From assembly GCA_011170375.1 (NCBI GenBank), contig DUEV01000005.1:1-42230 (forward strand): a DNA stretch of 42,230 bases. Direction: 5' to 3'. This stretch comes from Dehalococcoidia bacterium. Lineage in GTDB: Bacteria; Chloroflexota; Dehalococcoidia; Dehalococcoidales; Fen-1064. Numbering within the stretch: the stretch's first letter is position 1; every line of letters starts with the position of its first letter. The translations under genes and the position numbers were made by a program. Positions 1 through 12,324 of the stretch are shown piece after piece. Below the pieces are notes generated by a model. It saw only the letters and a list, made by a program, of their open reading frames with translations, searched no databases and was not told the DNA's origin.

Positions 1-2
1 TA

Positions 3-587
<585 letters not shown>

Positions 588-599
588 AAAGGAGTGCTT

Positions 600-1811
600 A
601 TGTCCAATAGTTTTTATGATTCAGATAGTTACTTGCTGACCTCAGAGTCGGTTACCGAAGGGCACCCGGATAAACTGTGTGACCAGATATCAGATGCCAT
701 TTTGGATGCCATTATGGCATGTGACCCCGTGGGGCGGGTTGCCTGTGAGACCGCCTGTACCACCGGCCTGGTGGTTGTACTCGGAGAAATAACCACCAGC
801 TGTTATGTCGATGTACCGACAATAGTACGAGAAGTGGTGAAAGATATCGGCTACACGAATCCGGCCTACGGTTTTGACTACCAGTCCTGCGGGGTTCTGG
901 TATCAATCACCGAGCAGTCAGCTGATATTGACCTGGGGGTTAGTAAGTCGCGAGAGCTGAAAGAGGATACCTCCGATACCGATGAGCTTGACCAGACCGG
1001 AGCCGGTGACCAGGGAATGATGGTTGGCTTTGCCTGTAACGAGACACCGGAACTGATGCCCCTACCGATTGCACTATCGCACAAGCTGTGCCTGCGTCTT
1101 GCCCAGGTGAGAAAGGACGGCACCCTGCCCTATCTCAGGCCCGACGGTAAGTCGCAGGTGACCGTGGAGTATAACAAAGGCGTCGCGAAGCAAATCACCA
1201 GCGTGGTTATTGCCGCCCAGCACGATGATGACGTCAGCAGCGAACAGATGGAAAAAGACATCATCGATAAGGTTATCAGGGCAATTGTTCCCGCCTCTCT
1301 AATTGACAGCGAGACCAAGTTCTTCGTTAACGGCACCGGCCGCTTTGTCATCGGCGGTCCGGTTTCAGATACCGGCTTCACCGGCCGCAAGATTCTGGTA
1401 GACACCTACGGCGGGCTGGCCCGCCACGGCGGCGGGGCTTTCTCCGGGAAAGACCCTACCAAGGTCGACCGTTCAGCGGCCTACATGGCCAGATACATTG
1501 CCAAAAACCTTGTTGCTGCCGGACTGGCCGACCGTGTAGAAGTACAGATTTCCTACGTAATCGGCGTCGCCCACCCGCTTTCTGTGGCCGTGGAGACCTT
1601 CGGTACGGGCAAGGTTGACACCGATGTTATTGATAAGCTTATCAGCAAACACTTCGACCTCAGGCCGGCCGCCATAATCCGTTATTTCGACCTGCGACGC
1701 CCTATCTACCGACAAATAGCCTCCTACGGACACTTTGGTCGCGACGACCTTGACCTGCCCTGGGAGAAGACAGACAAGGCCGAAGCCCTCAAGAAAGAGG
1801 CTCTAGGATAG
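600..1811 (+). CDS. metK: S-adenosylmethionine synthase
   Basis: Makes S-adenosylmethionine from methionine and ATP, releasing phosphate and pyrophosphate; a cytosolic enzyme. The 403-residue length is usual. Family motifs are present: GHPDK at residues 21-25, GAGDQG in the middle, and the P-loop-like [20 protein letters not shown] chose ATG 600 because AAAGGAG at 588-594 lies at the right distance. The GTG at 594 would overlap that ribosome binding site. The gene follows ahcY by 12 bases in the same orientation, forming a two-gene SAM-cycle operon. A GC-rich hairpin lies 40 bases after the stop. Confidence 0.97.
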   Translation: MSNSFYDSDSYLLTSESVTEGHPDKLCDQISDAILDAIMACDPVGRVACETACTTGLVVVLGEITTSCYVDVPTIVREVVKDIGYTNPAYGFDYQSCGVLVSITEQSADIDLGVSKSRELKEDTSDTDELDQTGAGDQGMMVGFACNETPELMPLPIALSHKLCLRLAQVRKDGTLPYLRPDGKSQVTVEYNKGVAKQITSVVIAAQHDDDVSSEQMEKDIIDKVIRAIVPASLIDSETKFFVNGTGRFVIGGPVSDTGFTGRKILVDTYGGLARHGGGAFSGKDPTKVDRSAAYMARYIAKNLVAAGLADRVEVQISYVIGVAHPLSVAVETFGTGKVDTDVIDKLISKHFDLRPAAIIRYFDLRRPIYRQIASYGHFGRDDLDLPWEKTDKAEALKKEALG

Positions 1812-1850
1812 CCATTGACTATGTGACGTGAACGGAAACGAGGAAATTCA

Positions 1851-1869
1851 AGAGGGGCAGGGCCCCTCT
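1851..1869 (+). terminator. GC-rich hairpin after metK
   Basis: Eight-base stem AGAGGGGC (1851-1858) and GCCCCTCT (1862-1869) with a 3-base loop. The following sequence is pyrimidine-rich (CTCCTTATG) but has no real T-run, so termination would be imperfect. The stem matches the second hairpin of the dispersed repeat at 34846 and may be a remnant of that family rather than a dedicated terminator. Confidence 0.4.
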
Positions 1870-1903
1870 CTCCTTATGCTCCCCCCTTAGCGAAAAAGGG
1901 GAT

Positions 1904-1921
1904 TATAATTTAGTGTATAAT
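1904..1921 (+). promoter_or_regulatory. -10 elements of a near-leaderless promoter
   Basis: Two TATAAT hexamers occur in an AT-rich patch, at 1904-1909 and 1916-1921. The second ends 8 bases before the ATG at 1930, so initiation at the usual distance would start the mRNA at or next to the start codon. No good ribosome binding site precedes that ATG, which fits a leaderless message. No convincing -35 box is visible. Confidence 0.5.
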
Positions 1922-1929
1922 ACACCCTA

Positions 1930-2610
1930 ATGGAAAAGGTCCTTTTCTGCTGGAGCGGTGGTAAAGATAGCGCCCTCGCCCTTCGCGAAATTGTACAAGG
2001 CCACACTTATAAAGTGGTGAGCCTGCTGACTACTATAACCGAGGACTACGACCGGGTCAGCATGCACGGCATACCCAGAGCGTTACTGGAGCGACAGGCA
2101 GACTGTCTCGATCTGCCCCCTGAAATAGTATTCATTCCCAAAGATTGCTCGACTGAGGAATATGGGGCAAGGATGCAGGAAACCCTCACCAGGTTTAAGC
2201 AGCAGGGTGTTCTGTCGGTGGTCTTCGGCGACATCTTTTTAGAAGACGTAAGGAAATATCGCGAGGATAACCTGGCAAGAATCGGAATGAGAGCAGTCTT
2301 TCCCCTCTGGGGCATAAATACGGAAACGCTCGCCAAGTCGTTCGTTACCCTGGGCTTTGAGGCCATCGTTACCTGCATCGATTCCAGGATTCTGGATAAA
2401 AGATTCATCGGCAGGACAATTGACGAGAGGTTTCTATCCGAGCTTCCGCCAGGGGTCGATCCATGCGGGGAGAACGGTGAGTTTCACTCCTTCGTACTCG
2501 ACGGGCCGATATTCAGAGAAAGGGTTGCCTGCACCCGGGGTGAAGTAGTGCTCAGGGACTCATTCTACTTCTGCGACCTCCTTCAGAAGGAAGTAGCTAC
2601 CACCAGCTAA
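1930..2610 (+). CDS. PP-loop ATP pyrophosphatase, Dph6/DUF71 (MJ0570-related) family
   Basis: A 226-residue protein of the adenine-nucleotide alpha-hydrolase superfamily. The PP-loop SGGKDSAL is at residues 9-16, and the family's C-terminal signature GENGEFHSFVLDGP is present. Eukaryotic and archaeal relatives (Dph6) amidate diphthine on elongation factor 2. Bacteria lack diphthamide, so the bacterial members act on an unknown substrate, probably activating a carboxylate with ATP and adding ammonia. The gene starts close to a TATAAT box and is followed after 25 bases by the phosphohexomutase gene, so the two are probably cotranscribed. The family call is firm; no specific reaction can be assigned. 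Confidence 0.85.
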   Translation: MEKVLFCWSGGKDSALALREIVQGHTYKVVSLLTTITEDYDRVSMHGIPRALLERQADCLDLPPEIVFIPKDCSTEEYGARMQETLTRFKQQGVLSVVFGDIFLEDVRKYREDNLARIGMRAVFPLWGINTETLAKSFVTLGFEAIVTCIDSRILDKRFIGRTIDERFLSELPPGVDPCGENGEFHSFVLDGPIFRERVACTRGEVVLRDSFYFCDLLQKEVATTS

Positions 2611-2635
2611 GACCGAAACAAGGGAGCCAAAGAAA

Positions 2636-4075
2636 GTGGGAGGAAAAAACAACCCGATAAAGTTTGGTACCGACGGCTGGCGGGCAGTCATCGCCGAGGA
2701 CTTTACCTTTGATAATGTGCGCTTCTGTGCCCAGGGAACTGCTGAATACCTGAAGCAGGAAGGACTGGACAGCCGGGGGCTGATTATCGGCTACGACAAC
2801 CGCTTCGCTTCCGAGGACTTCGCCGCGGCCGCCGCCGAGGTGATTGCTGGCAACGACATCAAGGTATTTCTCTGCCCACACCCGGTACCAACGCCAGTAA
2901 TCAGCTACGGGGTTACCGTCAAGGAGACCGGCGGGGCTATCATCATCACCGCCAGCCACAACCCGGCCCGGTGGAATGGTCTAAAGCTCAGGACAGCCAC
3001 CGGCAGTAGCGCCCCACCCGAGGTTATTGCCCCGGTGGAGGCACTCATCGACCGTGCTTTCAATGCCGGCAGGATGAACCGAATCCTGCTTGGCCTCGCT
3101 CGGGAAAAGAAACTCATTGAGTCCCTTGACCTGACACCCATCTATCTGGAGCGGGCTGCCAGGTTTGTAGACCTAGACGAGCTACGCCGTGCCAGACTCA
3201 AGGTAGTTGTAGATTCGATGTACGGGGTGGGCGCTGGCTACCTCAAGACACTGCTCGATGGCGGCGCTATTGATGTCACGGAGATTAATAACGAGCGTAA
3301 TCCTACCTTCCCGGGGATAAATCCTGAACCCATCGCCATTAACCTGAGTAAGCTCTCAACAACTATCAGGGAACAGCAAGCCGATATCGGCATTGCCCAA
3401 GACGGTGACGCCGACCGTATCGGCATCATCGACGAAAACGGTGAATTCCTCACCCAGCTTCAGGTATTTGCCCTGCTCTGCCTCTACTTCCTTGAAGTCC
3501 GTGGAGAACGCGGGCCGATAGTGAAGACAATCACCTCCACCAGCATGGTCGACCGCCTCGGTGAAATCTATAATGTACCAGTATACGAAACTGCTGTCGG
3601 TTTCCAGTACGTTGCCCCGGTAATGGTGTCAAAAGCCGCCATCATCGGCGGCGAGGAAAGTGGTGGCTATGGTTTTAAGGGACACGTACCGGAACGTGAC
3701 TCCGTGGCTGCCGCCCTCTTTTTCCTAGACTTCATGGTCAAGACCGGCAAGACACCAGCACAACTGCTGGAGTACCTGTACAGCAAGGTCGGCCCGCACT
3801 ACTACCACCGGAAGGACATCCACTTCCCTGAAGACGAGCGCGGGAGAATTCTCAACCACATGAGAGAGAGCTCCCCGGAGGCTATTGATGGTGTCAGGGT
3901 GGTGAAAAAAGACACTACCGATGGCTTCCGCTTCATTCTGGTAGATAAAACGTGGTTGCTTATCCGGTTCTCCGGCACGGAGCCGGTGCTGCGGGTCTAC
4001 GCCGAAAGTGACAGCATGGCCCGCGTGGAAAGGCTACTGGAACTGGGCAAGGCACTGGCCGGGATTTCAGTTTGA
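2636..4075 (+). CDS. Phosphoglucomutase/phosphomannomutase family protein
   Basis: An alpha-D-phosphohexomutase of 479 residues, moving phosphate between C1 and C6 of a hexose such as glucose or mannose. All four functional motifs are visible: the phosphoserine loop TASHNP at residues 105-110 (catalytic Ser107), the metal loop DGDADR at 256-261, the sugar-specificity loop GEESGG at 339-344, and the phosphate-binding loop RFSGTEP at 444-450. The start is GTG 2636, preceded by AGGGAG. Sequence alone does not separate glucose, mannose or glucosamine substrates, though the length and the GEESGG loop favour a broad glucose/mannose enzyme. It follows the PP-loop gene by 25 bases. The downstream gap carries the rpoB promoter. 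Confidence 0.9.
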   Translation: MGGKNNPIKFGTDGWRAVIAEDFTFDNVRFCAQGTAEYLKQEGLDSRGLIIGYDNRFASEDFAAAAAEVIAGNDIKVFLCPHPVPTPVISYGVTVKETGGAIIITASHNPARWNGLKLRTATGSSAPPEVIAPVEALIDRAFNAGRMNRILLGLAREKKLIESLDLTPIYLERAARFVDLDELRRARLKVVVDSMYGVGAGYLKTLLDGGAIDVTEINNERNPTFPGINPEPIAINLSKLSTTIREQQADIGIAQDGDADRIGIIDENGEFLTQLQVFALLCLYFLEVRGERGPIVKTITSTSMVDRLGEIYNVPVYETAVGFQYVAPVMVSKAAIIGGEESGGYGFKGHVPERDSVAAALFFLDFMVKTGKTPAQLLEYLYSKVGPHYYHRKDIHFPEDERGRILNHMRESSPEAIDGVRVVKKDTTDGFRFILVDKTWLLIRFSGTEPVLRVYAESDSMARVERLLELGKALAGISV

Positions 4076-4097
4076 GAAATAACAAAACAGGCTGGGC

Positions 4098-4126
4098 TTG
4101 ACAAATATGCTGTAGAGTGCTAGGAT
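4098..4126 (+). promoter_or_regulatory. Sigma70-type promoter of rpoB-rpoC
   Basis: A consensus -35 TTGACA at 4098-4103, a 17-base spacer and a -10 TAGGAT at 4121-4126 that is preceded by TGC, giving an extended -10. The predicted mRNA leader is about 135 nt before rpoB. No ribosomal protein genes precede rpoB here, so this promoter probably drives the two large RNA polymerase genes alone. Confidence 0.75.
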
Positions 4127-4269
4127 TAGTCTGCGATAATATGCCTCACAAGGTTTTTACCTTTGTTATTTTTATCCTTACCTACCCTACCCTTTGCTTT
4201 GGGATGCGCCCACAGTAAAGCAGCAATGTCATTGTGCCTGCGTGACACGTAGGAAGAGAGGTTGTGTCT

Positions 4270-7200
4270 ATGTCGTTGGTGGATACTGAGAGTGGCCTGT
4301 ATCCTGTTACCCGAAAGTCCTACGCTAAACTACCTCAGATACTTGTAGTACCCAACCTGATAGAGGTGCAACTGGAGTCCTTCCGCTGGTTTCAGGAGGA
4401 GGGACTCCGACAGGTACTGGAGGAAATATCTCCCATCAAGGACTTCACCGGCAACCGCCTGGAACTTACCTTTGTCAGCTATGAGTTCCGCGAACCCCGT
4501 CATTCGGAGCAGGAGTGCCTGCAGCGAGACCTGACCTACTCCGCTCCACTCTATGTAAAAGCAAGGTTACTTATCAAGCAGACGGGAGAAATCAAGGAAC
4601 AGGACCTCTTTCTCGGTGACATCCCGATAATGACCGTTCGGGGCACTTTTATCACCAGCGGGGCGGAACGGGTGGTGGTCAGCCAGTTACTTCGTTCACC
4701 CGGCGTATACTTCACAGTCGAAGAAGATACCTCCAGTGGACTACCACTGTGTCACGCTAAGCTAATCTCCAACCGCGGAGCCTGGCTCGAGTTTGACACC
4801 AGCAGTGCCGGGGTAATATCAGCCAAGATAAACGGCAAACGAAAAATCCCGGTAACGACGCTACTACGCGCTATCGGCTACAGCGATGACGAAGAACTGC
4901 TGAGCATGTTCGCCAATGAAGATGATTCCCCCGACCGTCAGTTTATCCGCAATACCATGGGGCGTGAGCCGGGGATTCGGGATGAGAACGAAGCCCTGAT
5001 AGATATCTACCGGAAATTACGCCCCGGCGACCCGCCCAATATCGATAATGCCCGGAAGCTGCTGAATGGCCAGCTGTTTGATTCCCAGCACTACGACCTC
5101 GGCATAGTTGGACGTTACAAGATGAACAAGCGGTTGGGGCTTGAAATTCCAGAGTCTCAACGGGCCTTGACCAGGGAAGACATCGTCGAAATAATCAGGC
5201 ACATCATCATGGTCAACAATGGCGACGATAGAGGTGATGACATCGACCACCTGGGAAATCGTCGGACACGCACCGTTGGTGAATTAGTGCAAAACCAGTT
5301 TCGCATCGGGCTTATGCGCCTGGAGCGGGTAGCCAGGGAGCGCATGAGCACTATTCCCACCGAAGCAGCCATTCCCGGTGCCCTGATAAACACCCGTCCG
5401 GTGGTAGCTGCCATCAGAGAGTTCTTCAGCAGCTCACAGCTGTCCCAGTTCATGCAGCAGACCAACCCGCTTGATGAGCTGACCCACAAACGAAGGCTGT
5501 CGGCGATGGGGCCGGGTGGCCTGTCCCGCGAGCGCGCCGGTTTCGAGGCCCGTGATGTCCACTACTCGCACTACGGACGAATATGCCCCATTGAGACACC
5601 AGAGGGGCCAAACGTCGGTCTCATCGGCTCATTGGCTACATACTCCCGCATCAACCGGTATGGCTTCATTGAGACTCCCTACCGCAAGGTCGTCAATGAG
5701 ATGAGTAATACTGATGAGCAACTACCTGGTAAGACTGTCCGGGAGACAGTGGTCGAAGGCGGCAAAACAGTAGTGAGGGCCGGTACCACCATCGGTAACC
5801 GACAGATAGCGGCGTTACAGAAACTACCACCACGGATGATAAAGGTGGTGCCCTTCGTTTCCGACGAGATTGTCTATATGTCAGCCGACCAGGAGGACAG
5901 GTACACAGTCGCCCAGGCCAATGCCCAGCTGGACGAGAACAATCAATTTATAGACGAACGAGTTGAAGCCAGACTGGCCGGAAACTACCTGCGCGAGGTA
6001 CCGGAAAAGATCGACTTCATGGACGTTTCACCCAAGCAAATATTCAGTGTCTCGGCAGCACTGATACCCTTTCTGGAGCACGATGATGCTAACCGCGCCC
6101 TGATGGGTTCCAACATGCAGCGTCAGGCAGTACCTCTACTTCGCCCCTCGGCTCCTCTGGTAGCAACCGGCATGGAGGCCGAGGCAGCCAAGCATAGCGG
6201 ACAGGTACTCCCGGCCCTGAATGATGGGGTAGCAACGTCGGTTACCAGTACAGAGATTGTCATTACCCGGGATAATGGTGGTCAGGACGTGTACCCACTG
6301 CTCAAGTTCGTTCGTACCAACCAGGGGACCTGTATCAATCAGCGCCCGATAGTGCGCAAGGGAGACCAGATTAAGCGCGGCGCTGTCCTAGTTGACAGTT
6401 CATCAACAGAGCAGGGAGAACTTGCCCTTGGGCAGAACCTCTTGTGCGCCTTCATGAGTTGGGAGGGCTACAACTATGAGGACGCCATCGTCATCAGCAG
6501 CCGCCTGGTAGAGAAGGATTCCTTTACCTCGATTCACATCGAGAAGTATGAGGTGGAAGCCCGCGATACCAAGCTTGGCCCGGAGGAAATCACCCGGGAC
6601 ATTCCTAATGTGGGTGAGGAAAGCCTGCGGGAGTTGGACGAAGACGGTATCATTCGGATCGGGGCCAGAGTCGGGCCGGACGATATTTTAGTCGGAAAGA
6701 TTACGCCCAAGGGAGAAACTGAGCTTTCCGCTGAGGAGAAGCTCTTGCGGGCCATATTTGGTGAGAAAGCCCGCGAGGTAAAAGATACCTCTCTGCGTGT
6801 ACCTCACGGCGAGTGGGGTAAAGTAGTCAATGTGAAAGTATTTACCGGCGATGACCTGCCTGCCGGAGTCAATCAATGGGTGCAGGTGTGGGTAGCACAG
6901 AAGCGACCTGTCTCCGTCGGGGACAAGCTGGCAGGAAGACACGGCAACAAGGGGGTTGTTTCCATAATTGCCCCGGTCGAGGATATGCCCTTCCTCCCTG
7001 ATGGCACGCCGGTGGACATCATCCTTAACCCTATCGGGGTGCCCTCACGGATGAACATCGGTCAGGTTCTTGAAACGCACCTGGGCTGGATTGCTCAGAT
7101 ACTAGGCTTCAAGGTACTGACCCCCGTTTTTGATGGCGCCGATGATATCGCGATTGAGGATGCCCTAGCTAGGGCATGGATAGCCCAGAGAGCAGCAGCG

Positions 7201-8208
7201 GTCGACCCGGACAACGGGCACATACCCATGGACATGACGAAGGCCAAAGAGTGGGTTGACAGCCACGGCTATAGTGGTGAAGCAGTCTTCAATGACGAAT
7301 CCCGCGGGGAAGCCACGAATGTTTGTCTGCGCCTCTGGCTCGAAGAGCAGGGAATCAAAAGCAACAAGCTCTCTCAAGAGGAACTGGCTGGTACAGTCGA
7401 GCGCCTCCAAACTGAACAAGCCCTCATCCCACCGACCCTAGGTAAGGTCATTCTGTATGATGGCCGGAACGGCGAGTCTTTTGACCGGCCGATAACAGTG
7501 GGAAATATCTATATGATGAAGCTGAACCATCTGGTCGAAGACAAGGTTCACGCCCGTTCGACCGGACCCTATTCCCTGATTAGTCAGCAGCCCCTCGGTG
7601 GCAAAGCGCAGTTTGGCGGCCAGCGCTTTGGTGAGATGGAGGTATGGACACTGGAGGCCTACGGAGCTGCCCACAACCTCCAGGAAATGCTTACTATCAA
7701 GTCGGACGACGTCAGCGGTCGAACCAAGGCGTATGAGGCGATAGTAAAGAATGAAGATATTCTCCAGCCCAGCGTGCCGGAATCGTTCAAGGTTCTCGTC
7801 AAAGAATTGCAGAGCCTAGGGCTGGCTATTGAGGTAATCAACGAAGAGGACAGGGCTGGCCTTATTAGAGGAAGCACCGAAATGCCCCAGCTAGAAGCCG
7901 GCGCCGAAGGCGAGGAAGAGGCCGAAACCGACGAGGATGCAATAGACGAAACAACCGAAGAACCCACGCTGGAAACCGAGCTTAAAACTGATGAGGGGAC
8001 AGCGGCTGAAACAGCCGAAGACTTCACATCAGAAGCAGAACCCGAAACTGATGAGAAGGTAGCCGCTGAAGCCCCAACACCAGAAACGACGGCGGAGGCC
8101 GAAACCGACGAGGAGGCAGTTGCTGAAACAGCCGAAGACCTAACATCAGAAGCAGAACCTGAAACGGAGAGTGAATTGACTGGAGAGGTAGAAGAAGAAA
8201 ATGCTTGA
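4270..8208 (+). CDS. rpoB: DNA-directed RNA polymerase subunit beta
   Basis: The beta subunit of RNA polymerase, forming one side of the active cleft and the rifampicin pocket. Conserved blocks are in order, including the rifampicin region at about residues 388-415, [20 protein letters not shown] after it, and [12 protein letters not shown] at 884-895. ATG 4270 is preferred over GTG 4264 because GAGAGG sits 8 bases before it. The protein is 1312 residues. The last 105 or so form a strongly acidic Glu/Thr/Ala-rich tail beyond the normal C-terminus, and part of it is duplicated at DNA level (8005-8048 and 8122-8165, 44 bases, 3 mismatches). In the rifampicin region, the position equal to E. coli Asp516 is Gln396. 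The end overlaps rpoC by 8 bases, implying coupled translation. Confidence 0.98.
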   Translation: MSLVDTESGLYPVTRKSYAKLPQILVVPNLIEVQLESFRWFQEEGLRQVLEEISPIKDFTGNRLELTFVSYEFREPRHSEQECLQRDLTYSAPLYVKARLLIKQTGEIKEQDLFLGDIPIMTVRGTFITSGAERVVVSQLLRSPGVYFTVEEDTSSGLPLCHAKLISNRGAWLEFDTSSAGVISAKINGKRKIPVTTLLRAIGYSDDEELLSMFANEDDSPDRQFIRNTMGREPGIRDENEALIDIYRKLRPGDPPNIDNARKLLNGQLFDSQHYDLGIVGRYKMNKRLGLEIPESQRALTREDIVEIIRHIIMVNNGDDRGDDIDHLGNRRTRTVGELVQNQFRIGLMRLERVARERMSTIPTEAAIPGALINTRPVVAAIREFFSSSQLSQFMQQTNPLDELTHKRRLSAMGPGGLSRERAGFEARDVHYSHYGRICPIETPEGPNVGLIGSLATYSRINRYGFIETPYRKVVNEMSNTDEQLPGKTVRETVVEGGKTVVRAGTTIGNRQIAALQKLPPRMIKVVPFVSDEIVYMSADQEDRYTVAQANAQLDENNQFIDERVEARLAGNYLREVPEKIDFMDVSPKQIFSVSAALIPFLEHDDANRALMGSNMQRQAVPLLRPSAPLVATGMEAEAAKHSGQVLPALNDGVATSVTSTEIVITRDNGGQDVYPLLKFVRTNQGTCINQRPIVRKGDQIKRGAVLVDSSSTEQGELALGQNLLCAFMSWEGYNYEDAIVISSRLVEKDSFTSIHIEKYEVEARDTKLGPEEITRDIPNVGEESLRELDEDGIIRIGARVGPDDILVGKITPKGETELSAEEKLLRAIFGEKAREVKDTSLRVPHGEWGKVVNVKVFTGDDLPAGVNQWVQVWVAQKRPVSVGDKLAGRHGNKGVVSIIAPVEDMPFLPDGTPVDIILNPIGVPSRMNIGQVLETHLGWIAQILGFKVLTPVFDGADDIAIEDALARAWIAQRAAAVDPDNGHIPMDMTKAKEWVDSHGYSGEAVFNDESRGEATNVCLRLWLEEQGIKSNKLSQEELAGTVERLQTEQALIPPTLGKVILYDGRNGESFDRPITVGNIYMMKLNHLVEDKVHARSTGPYSLISQQPLGGKAQFGGQRFGEMEVWTLEAYGAAHNLQEMLTIKSDDVSGRTKAYEAIVKNEDILQPSVPESFKVLVKELQSLGLAIEVINEEDRAGLIRGSTEMPQLEAGAEGEEEAETDEDAIDETTEEPTLETELKTDEGTAAETAEDFTSEAEPETDEKVAAEAPTPETTAEAETDEEAVAETAEDLTSEAEPETESELTGEVEEENA
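8005..8165 (+). repeat. Duplicated segment encoding the acidic tail of RpoB
   Basis: Bases 8005-8048 and 8122-8165 are 44-base direct copies differing at three positions. Both encode the same Glu-rich peptide, with one Phe/Leu difference. The spacing of 117 bases keeps the frame. The degenerate TDE and ETAED units around them suggest the tail grew by in-frame duplication. Confidence 0.8.
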
Positions 8209-11200
8209 AGTCAATGATTTTGATGCTATCCGCATTTCGCTGGCTTCACCGGAGCAAATCAAAAGCTGGTCATACGGGGAGGTTACCAAGCCGGAGACGA
8301 TCAACTATCGTACCCTAAAACCAGAAAGGGACGGACTGTTCTGCGAGAAAATCTTTGGCCCGACCAAGGACTACGAGTGTTTCTGCGGCAAGTACAAGAA
8401 GATCCGCTATAAGGGCATCATCTGTGATAAGTGCGGTGTCGAAGTGGCCCGGGCCAAAGTACGCCGGGAACGAATGGGACACATCCAGCTGGCCTGCCCT
8501 GTGAGCCATATCTGGTTTGCCAAGGGGATACCCAGTCGATTGGGTCTATTGCTTGATCTCTCACCGAGAAATCTAGAGCGGGTGCTGTACTTCTCACATT
8601 ACATCATCACTTCCGTGAACACAGAGGCACGGGACCTAGCGATCGAAGAACTCAAGGAGCAGGTCTCACAGGATATGGAAGAGCGCCAGGCGGCGTTGGA
8701 AGAAAAAATTCAAGACATGCCAGACGCCTCGGTGGAGGAAGTTAACCAGCTCCGGCGAGACCTGAGTGAGGAGAATACGCCACTGCGTGAGAGTCTCCTT
8801 GCCGACCTAGAGCAACTGAAAGAGCTTCAGGTGCAAAAGCTACTGAGTGAGAACGAATATCGGGAGCGGAAGCAGAAGTGGGGCGACATCTTTACCGCCG
8901 GTATGGGTGCTGAAGCAATCCTCAAGGTGCTCAAAAGCCTAGACATGCACAAGCTACGCATTGAGCTGCTGGAAGAGACCCACTCCACTTCCGGCCAGCG
9001 CCGTAAGAAGGCAAGCAAGCGGCTGCAGGTAGTGGAGGCATTTCGTCGCAGTGGCAACAAGCCGGAGTGGATGATTCTTACCGTATTGCCCGTCCTTCCT
9101 CCCGACCTTCGACCGACTGTTCAGCTCGATGGCGGCAGGTTCGCTATCAGCGATATAAATGACCTCTACCGACGAGTGATTAACCGCAATAACCGATTGC
9201 ACCACCTGATTGACATCGGAGCACCGGAAATCATTGTCCGCAATGAGAAACGGATGCTCCAGGAGGCAGTCGATTCGCTCATTGACAACGGCAAGCGGGG
9301 ACAACCAGTCTCCATCAGTGGTAATCACAAACTGAAGTCACTCTCCGACATGCTGCGGGGGAAACAGGGACGCTTTCGCCAGAACCTGCTTGGCAAGCGG
9401 GTCGATTATAGCGGACGGTCGGTCATCGTCATCGGACCTGAACTAAAGCTTCATCAGTGCGGTTTGCCCCGGCGAATGGCCTTAGAATTGTTCAAGCCGT
9501 TTGTGATGCGCCGGCTGATTGAGCAGGGTCTGGCCCACAACATCAAGAGTGCCCGCCGTCTAGTGGAGAAGGCCAAGCCAGAAGTGTATGACATACTGGA
9601 GGACGTCGTCAAAGGGTGGCCGGTATTGCTCAACCGCGCCCCCACCCTGCATCGTCTCAGTATACAGGCCTTCGAGCCAGTGCTTATTGATGGCAGTGCC
9701 ATCCAAATCCACCCGCTCGTCTGTTCTGCCTTCAATGCCGACTTCGACGGCGACCAGATGGCAGTCCACATCCCCCTCTCTAAGGCAGCGGTCAAAGGTG
9801 CCAGGGAGATGATGTTGAGCATACACAATATGCTACTGCCATCGTCCGGTGAGCCGGTGGTAACCCCAACCCTCGACATGGTGCTGGGCTGCTACTATTT
9901 GACGACGATCAGACCTGAAGCCAAAGGAACGGGTACCCTAGTTGGCAGCTTTGAAGAGGCCAAGCTCATGTATGAACTTGGCGCGATTGACCTCCGTGCT
10001 GAAATTGAAGTCCGAGACCGGGAAAACGGTGGAGAGAGGACTAAAACCACGGTCGGGCGTATTCTCTTCAATGATGCCCTGCCGGCAGAGATGGAGTTCT
10101 ACAACCAGCCAGTTGACAAGTCCATCTTAAAAAAGGTGGTGACAGACTGCGCCAAACTCATGAGCAATGAGGACATGGCGGCTGTCATGGATGACCTCAA
10201 GGAACTCGGCTTCCGCTACGCCACCAGGTCCGGGGCAACCATCGCCATGAGTGACCTCGAGGTCCCTGCTCTCAAGGAGCAACTATTGAAGGAAGCGGAG
10301 GAGAAGACCGCCACTATTGAAAGCCAGTACCACCGGGGGCTGATTGCCGAGGATGAAAGGTACGACGGTGTTGTCAACGTGTGGATGGAGACCACCGACA
10401 GGGTAGCCGAGGCCACTTCACAGAGCCTCGACCCCCAAGGCAGCGTTTATATGATGGCGACATCCGGGGCCAAGGGTAACATCACCCAGATAAGACAGAT
10501 GGCCGGAATGAGAGGCCTGATGACCAACCCATCCGGAAGGATTATTGACTTCCCCATCAAGTCGAGTTTCAGCGAAGGGCTTAGTGTGCTTGAATACTTC
10601 ATCTCCACCCACGGTGCTCGCAAGGGACTGGCTGATACTGCCTTGAGGACCTCGGAGAGCGGCTATCTCACCCGGCGCCTGGTCGATGTTGCCCATGACG
10701 TAATCATACTTGAAGAAGACTGTGGCACCACCGACGGCGTTTGGATGGCACAGCAGGAAGAGACCGAGCTATTACCGTCACTCACCGAACGCATAACCGG
10801 ACGGCTGGCAGCCAGTCCGGTGATCCACCCCGAGACCGGAGAAGTCATCGTCGACCGTAACGAAGAAATCAGTGATGAGAAGGCAAAGGAAATTGCTGCT
10901 GCCGGCATAACCCAGGTCCACATCCGGTCTCCGCTTTCCTGTCTGGCAAGGCAGGGCGTTTGCCAGAATTGCTATGGTCGTGACCTGGGTCGTGGCCGTG
11001 TGGTCGACCTCAACACAGCGGTAGGCATCATCGCGGCACAGAGTATTGGTGAGCCAGGTACTCAGTTGACATTACGCACCTTCCACACCGGCGGTGTCGT
11101 CGGGCTGGATATCACCACCGGCCTACCCCGGGTAGAAGAGCTATTTGAAGCAAGGACACCAAAAACCCAGGCGATTATCTCAGAGATAAACGGAACAGCT

Positions 11201-12250
11201 GAGGTGACCCGCAGTGACGAAGGACAGATAATCAAGGTCTCCAGCGTTGACACCTTCCGTATCGAACACGCGCTACCGCCAGGCTGGCAGATCATGGTGG
11301 ACCACGGCCAATGGGTGGATATTGGAACAGTGCTGGCACTTCCACCCGCCAAGGATAAAAAACCCACCAAAAAGGGCAAGGCTAGCACCCCACCGGAAAG
11401 TGACGCAGAGTCCAGCGAACTGATTGCCGAGGCTCAGTCAATCGTGTCACGTGTCGCCGGCGAGGCAATTATTGAAGATGGCCACCTCTCCGTTGTCTAC
11501 GAAGAAACAGAGGAGCGCGATTACCACCTACCGGCAACAACACGTATCCGCGTCCAGACCGGTGACATCGTTGCTGCCGGACAGCAACTTACCGAGGGCT
11601 CTATCAACCCGCAGGATATACTGCACGTCCTTGGCCGCGAGGCTGTTCAGCAATACCTGGTCGACGAGGTGCAGAAGGTTTACCGCTCACAGGGAGTGAA
11701 CATCAATGATAAACACATTGAGATCATCGCCAGGCAGATGTTGTCCAAGGTCCGGATTGACTCCGCCGGTGACACCGAGCTTGTTCCCGGGGAGTTGATA
11801 AACAGGTTCCAGTATGAAGACATTAATGCCAGGGTGCTTGCCGAAGGAGGGGAACCGGCTACCGCCCGCACGTTGCTGCTGGGTATCACACGGGCAGCAT
11901 TGAGCACCAATAGCTGGCTGGCTGCTGCCTCCTTCCAGGAGACCACCAAAGTGCTGACCGAAGCAGCCGTCAAGCGGGCCACCGATAAGCTGATTGGGCT
12001 TAAGGAGAATGTAATAATCGGCCGACTCATCCCAGCCCGATATAAGGCCAGCGAAGAGCCACCAGATGAATCAGAGGAACTAGAAGATGCAGATGAGGAA
12101 GCGGTTCTGGTGGCGGTAGCGGGGGGCGAAGAAGAAATGTCTATCGAGTCAGAACTGGAATCTGAAGAAGAGACAATGACGTTCCCGGCTACAGACCTGG
12201 ATACAGGTGAGGATGAAGACGAGTCTGATGAACCAGAGGCGGTGCTGTAG
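8201..12250 (+). CDS. rpoC: DNA-directed RNA polymerase subunit beta'
   Basis: The largest RNA polymerase subunit, holding the catalytic magnesium. The active-site loop NADFDGDQM is at residues 512-520, with Asp514, 516 and 518 as metal ligands. The N-terminal zinc site is Cys60, Cys62, Cys75 and Cys78. The second zinc site is Cys841, Cys914, Cys921 and Cys924. The trigger-loop region with RTFHTGGV is intact. The protein has 1349 residues without a large lineage-specific insertion that I can see. Like RpoB it ends in an acidic tail of about 65 residues, rich in Glu, Asp and Ser. The ATG overlaps the end of rpoB by 8 bases. A perfect palindrome after the stop closes the operon. Confidence 0.98.
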   Translation: MLEVNDFDAIRISLASPEQIKSWSYGEVTKPETINYRTLKPERDGLFCEKIFGPTKDYECFCGKYKKIRYKGIICDKCGVEVARAKVRRERMGHIQLACPVSHIWFAKGIPSRLGLLLDLSPRNLERVLYFSHYIITSVNTEARDLAIEELKEQVSQDMEERQAALEEKIQDMPDASVEEVNQLRRDLSEENTPLRESLLADLEQLKELQVQKLLSENEYRERKQKWGDIFTAGMGAEAILKVLKSLDMHKLRIELLEETHSTSGQRRKKASKRLQVVEAFRRSGNKPEWMILTVLPVLPPDLRPTVQLDGGRFAISDINDLYRRVINRNNRLHHLIDIGAPEIIVRNEKRMLQEAVDSLIDNGKRGQPVSISGNHKLKSLSDMLRGKQGRFRQNLLGKRVDYSGRSVIVIGPELKLHQCGLPRRMALELFKPFVMRRLIEQGLAHNIKSARRLVEKAKPEVYDILEDVVKGWPVLLNRAPTLHRLSIQAFEPVLIDGSAIQIHPLVCSAFNADFDGDQMAVHIPLSKAAVKGAREMMLSIHNMLLPSSGEPVVTPTLDMVLGCYYLTTIRPEAKGTGTLVGSFEEAKLMYELGAIDLRAEIEVRDRENGGERTKTTVGRILFNDALPAEMEFYNQPVDKSILKKVVTDCAKLMSNEDMAAVMDDLKELGFRYATRSGATIAMSDLEVPALKEQLLKEAEEKTATIESQYHRGLIAEDERYDGVVNVWMETTDRVAEATSQSLDPQGSVYMMATSGAKGNITQIRQMAGMRGLMTNPSGRIIDFPIKSSFSEGLSVLEYFISTHGARKGLADTALRTSESGYLTRRLVDVAHDVIILEEDCGTTDGVWMAQQEETELLPSLTERITGRLAASPVIHPETGEVIVDRNEEISDEKAKEIAAAGITQVHIRSPLSCLARQGVCQNCYGRDLGRGRVVDLNTAVGIIAAQSIGEPGTQLTLRTFHTGGVVGLDITTGLPRVEELFEARTPKTQAIISEINGTAEVTRSDEGQIIKVSSVDTFRIEHALPPGWQIMVDHGQWVDIGTVLALPPAKDKKPTKKGKASTPPESDAESSELIAEAQSIVSRVAGEAIIEDGHLSVVYEETEERDYHLPATTRIRVQTGDIVAAGQQLTEGSINPQDILHVLGREAVQQYLVDEVQKVYRSQGVNINDKHIEIIARQMLSKVRIDSAGDTELVPGELINRFQYEDINARVLAEGGEPATARTLLLGITRAALSTNSWLAAASFQETTKVLTEAAVKRATDKLIGLKENVIIGRLIPARYKASEEPPDESEELEDADEEAVLVAVAGGEEEMSIESELESEEETMTFPATDLDTGEDEDESDEPEAVL

Positions 12251-12274
12251 TGACTATCTGGTAATCTGATATTC

Positions 12275-12304
12275 AGTGTGGGCCCGGATATCCGGGCCCA
12301 CACT
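12275..12304. terminator. Perfect 30-bp palindrome after rpoC
   Basis: The arms AGTGTGGGCCCGGA and TCCGGGCCCACACT are exact inverted copies around a central TA, 25 bases after the rpoC stop. A very stable hairpin would form in RNA. The downstream run is ATTTAA rather than a T-tract, so it is either a weak intrinsic terminator or a stabilising 3' end. A protein-binding palindrome is possible, but the position at an operon end favours termination. Confidence 0.6.
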
Positions 12305-12324
12305 ATTTAACCAAAAGGCAGCAA

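Noticed and set aside
7888..8208. Frameshift or misassembly explaining the RpoB tail
   Set aside because: The tail stays in frame, keeps codon use typical of coding DNA, and runs into a normal 8-base overlap with rpoC; RpoC has a similar tail.
11680..12303. 207-codon minus-strand Ser-rich frame over the end of rpoC
   Set aside because: The complement of GAA/GAG-rich tail codons gives a Ser-rich frame; no start signal or domain.
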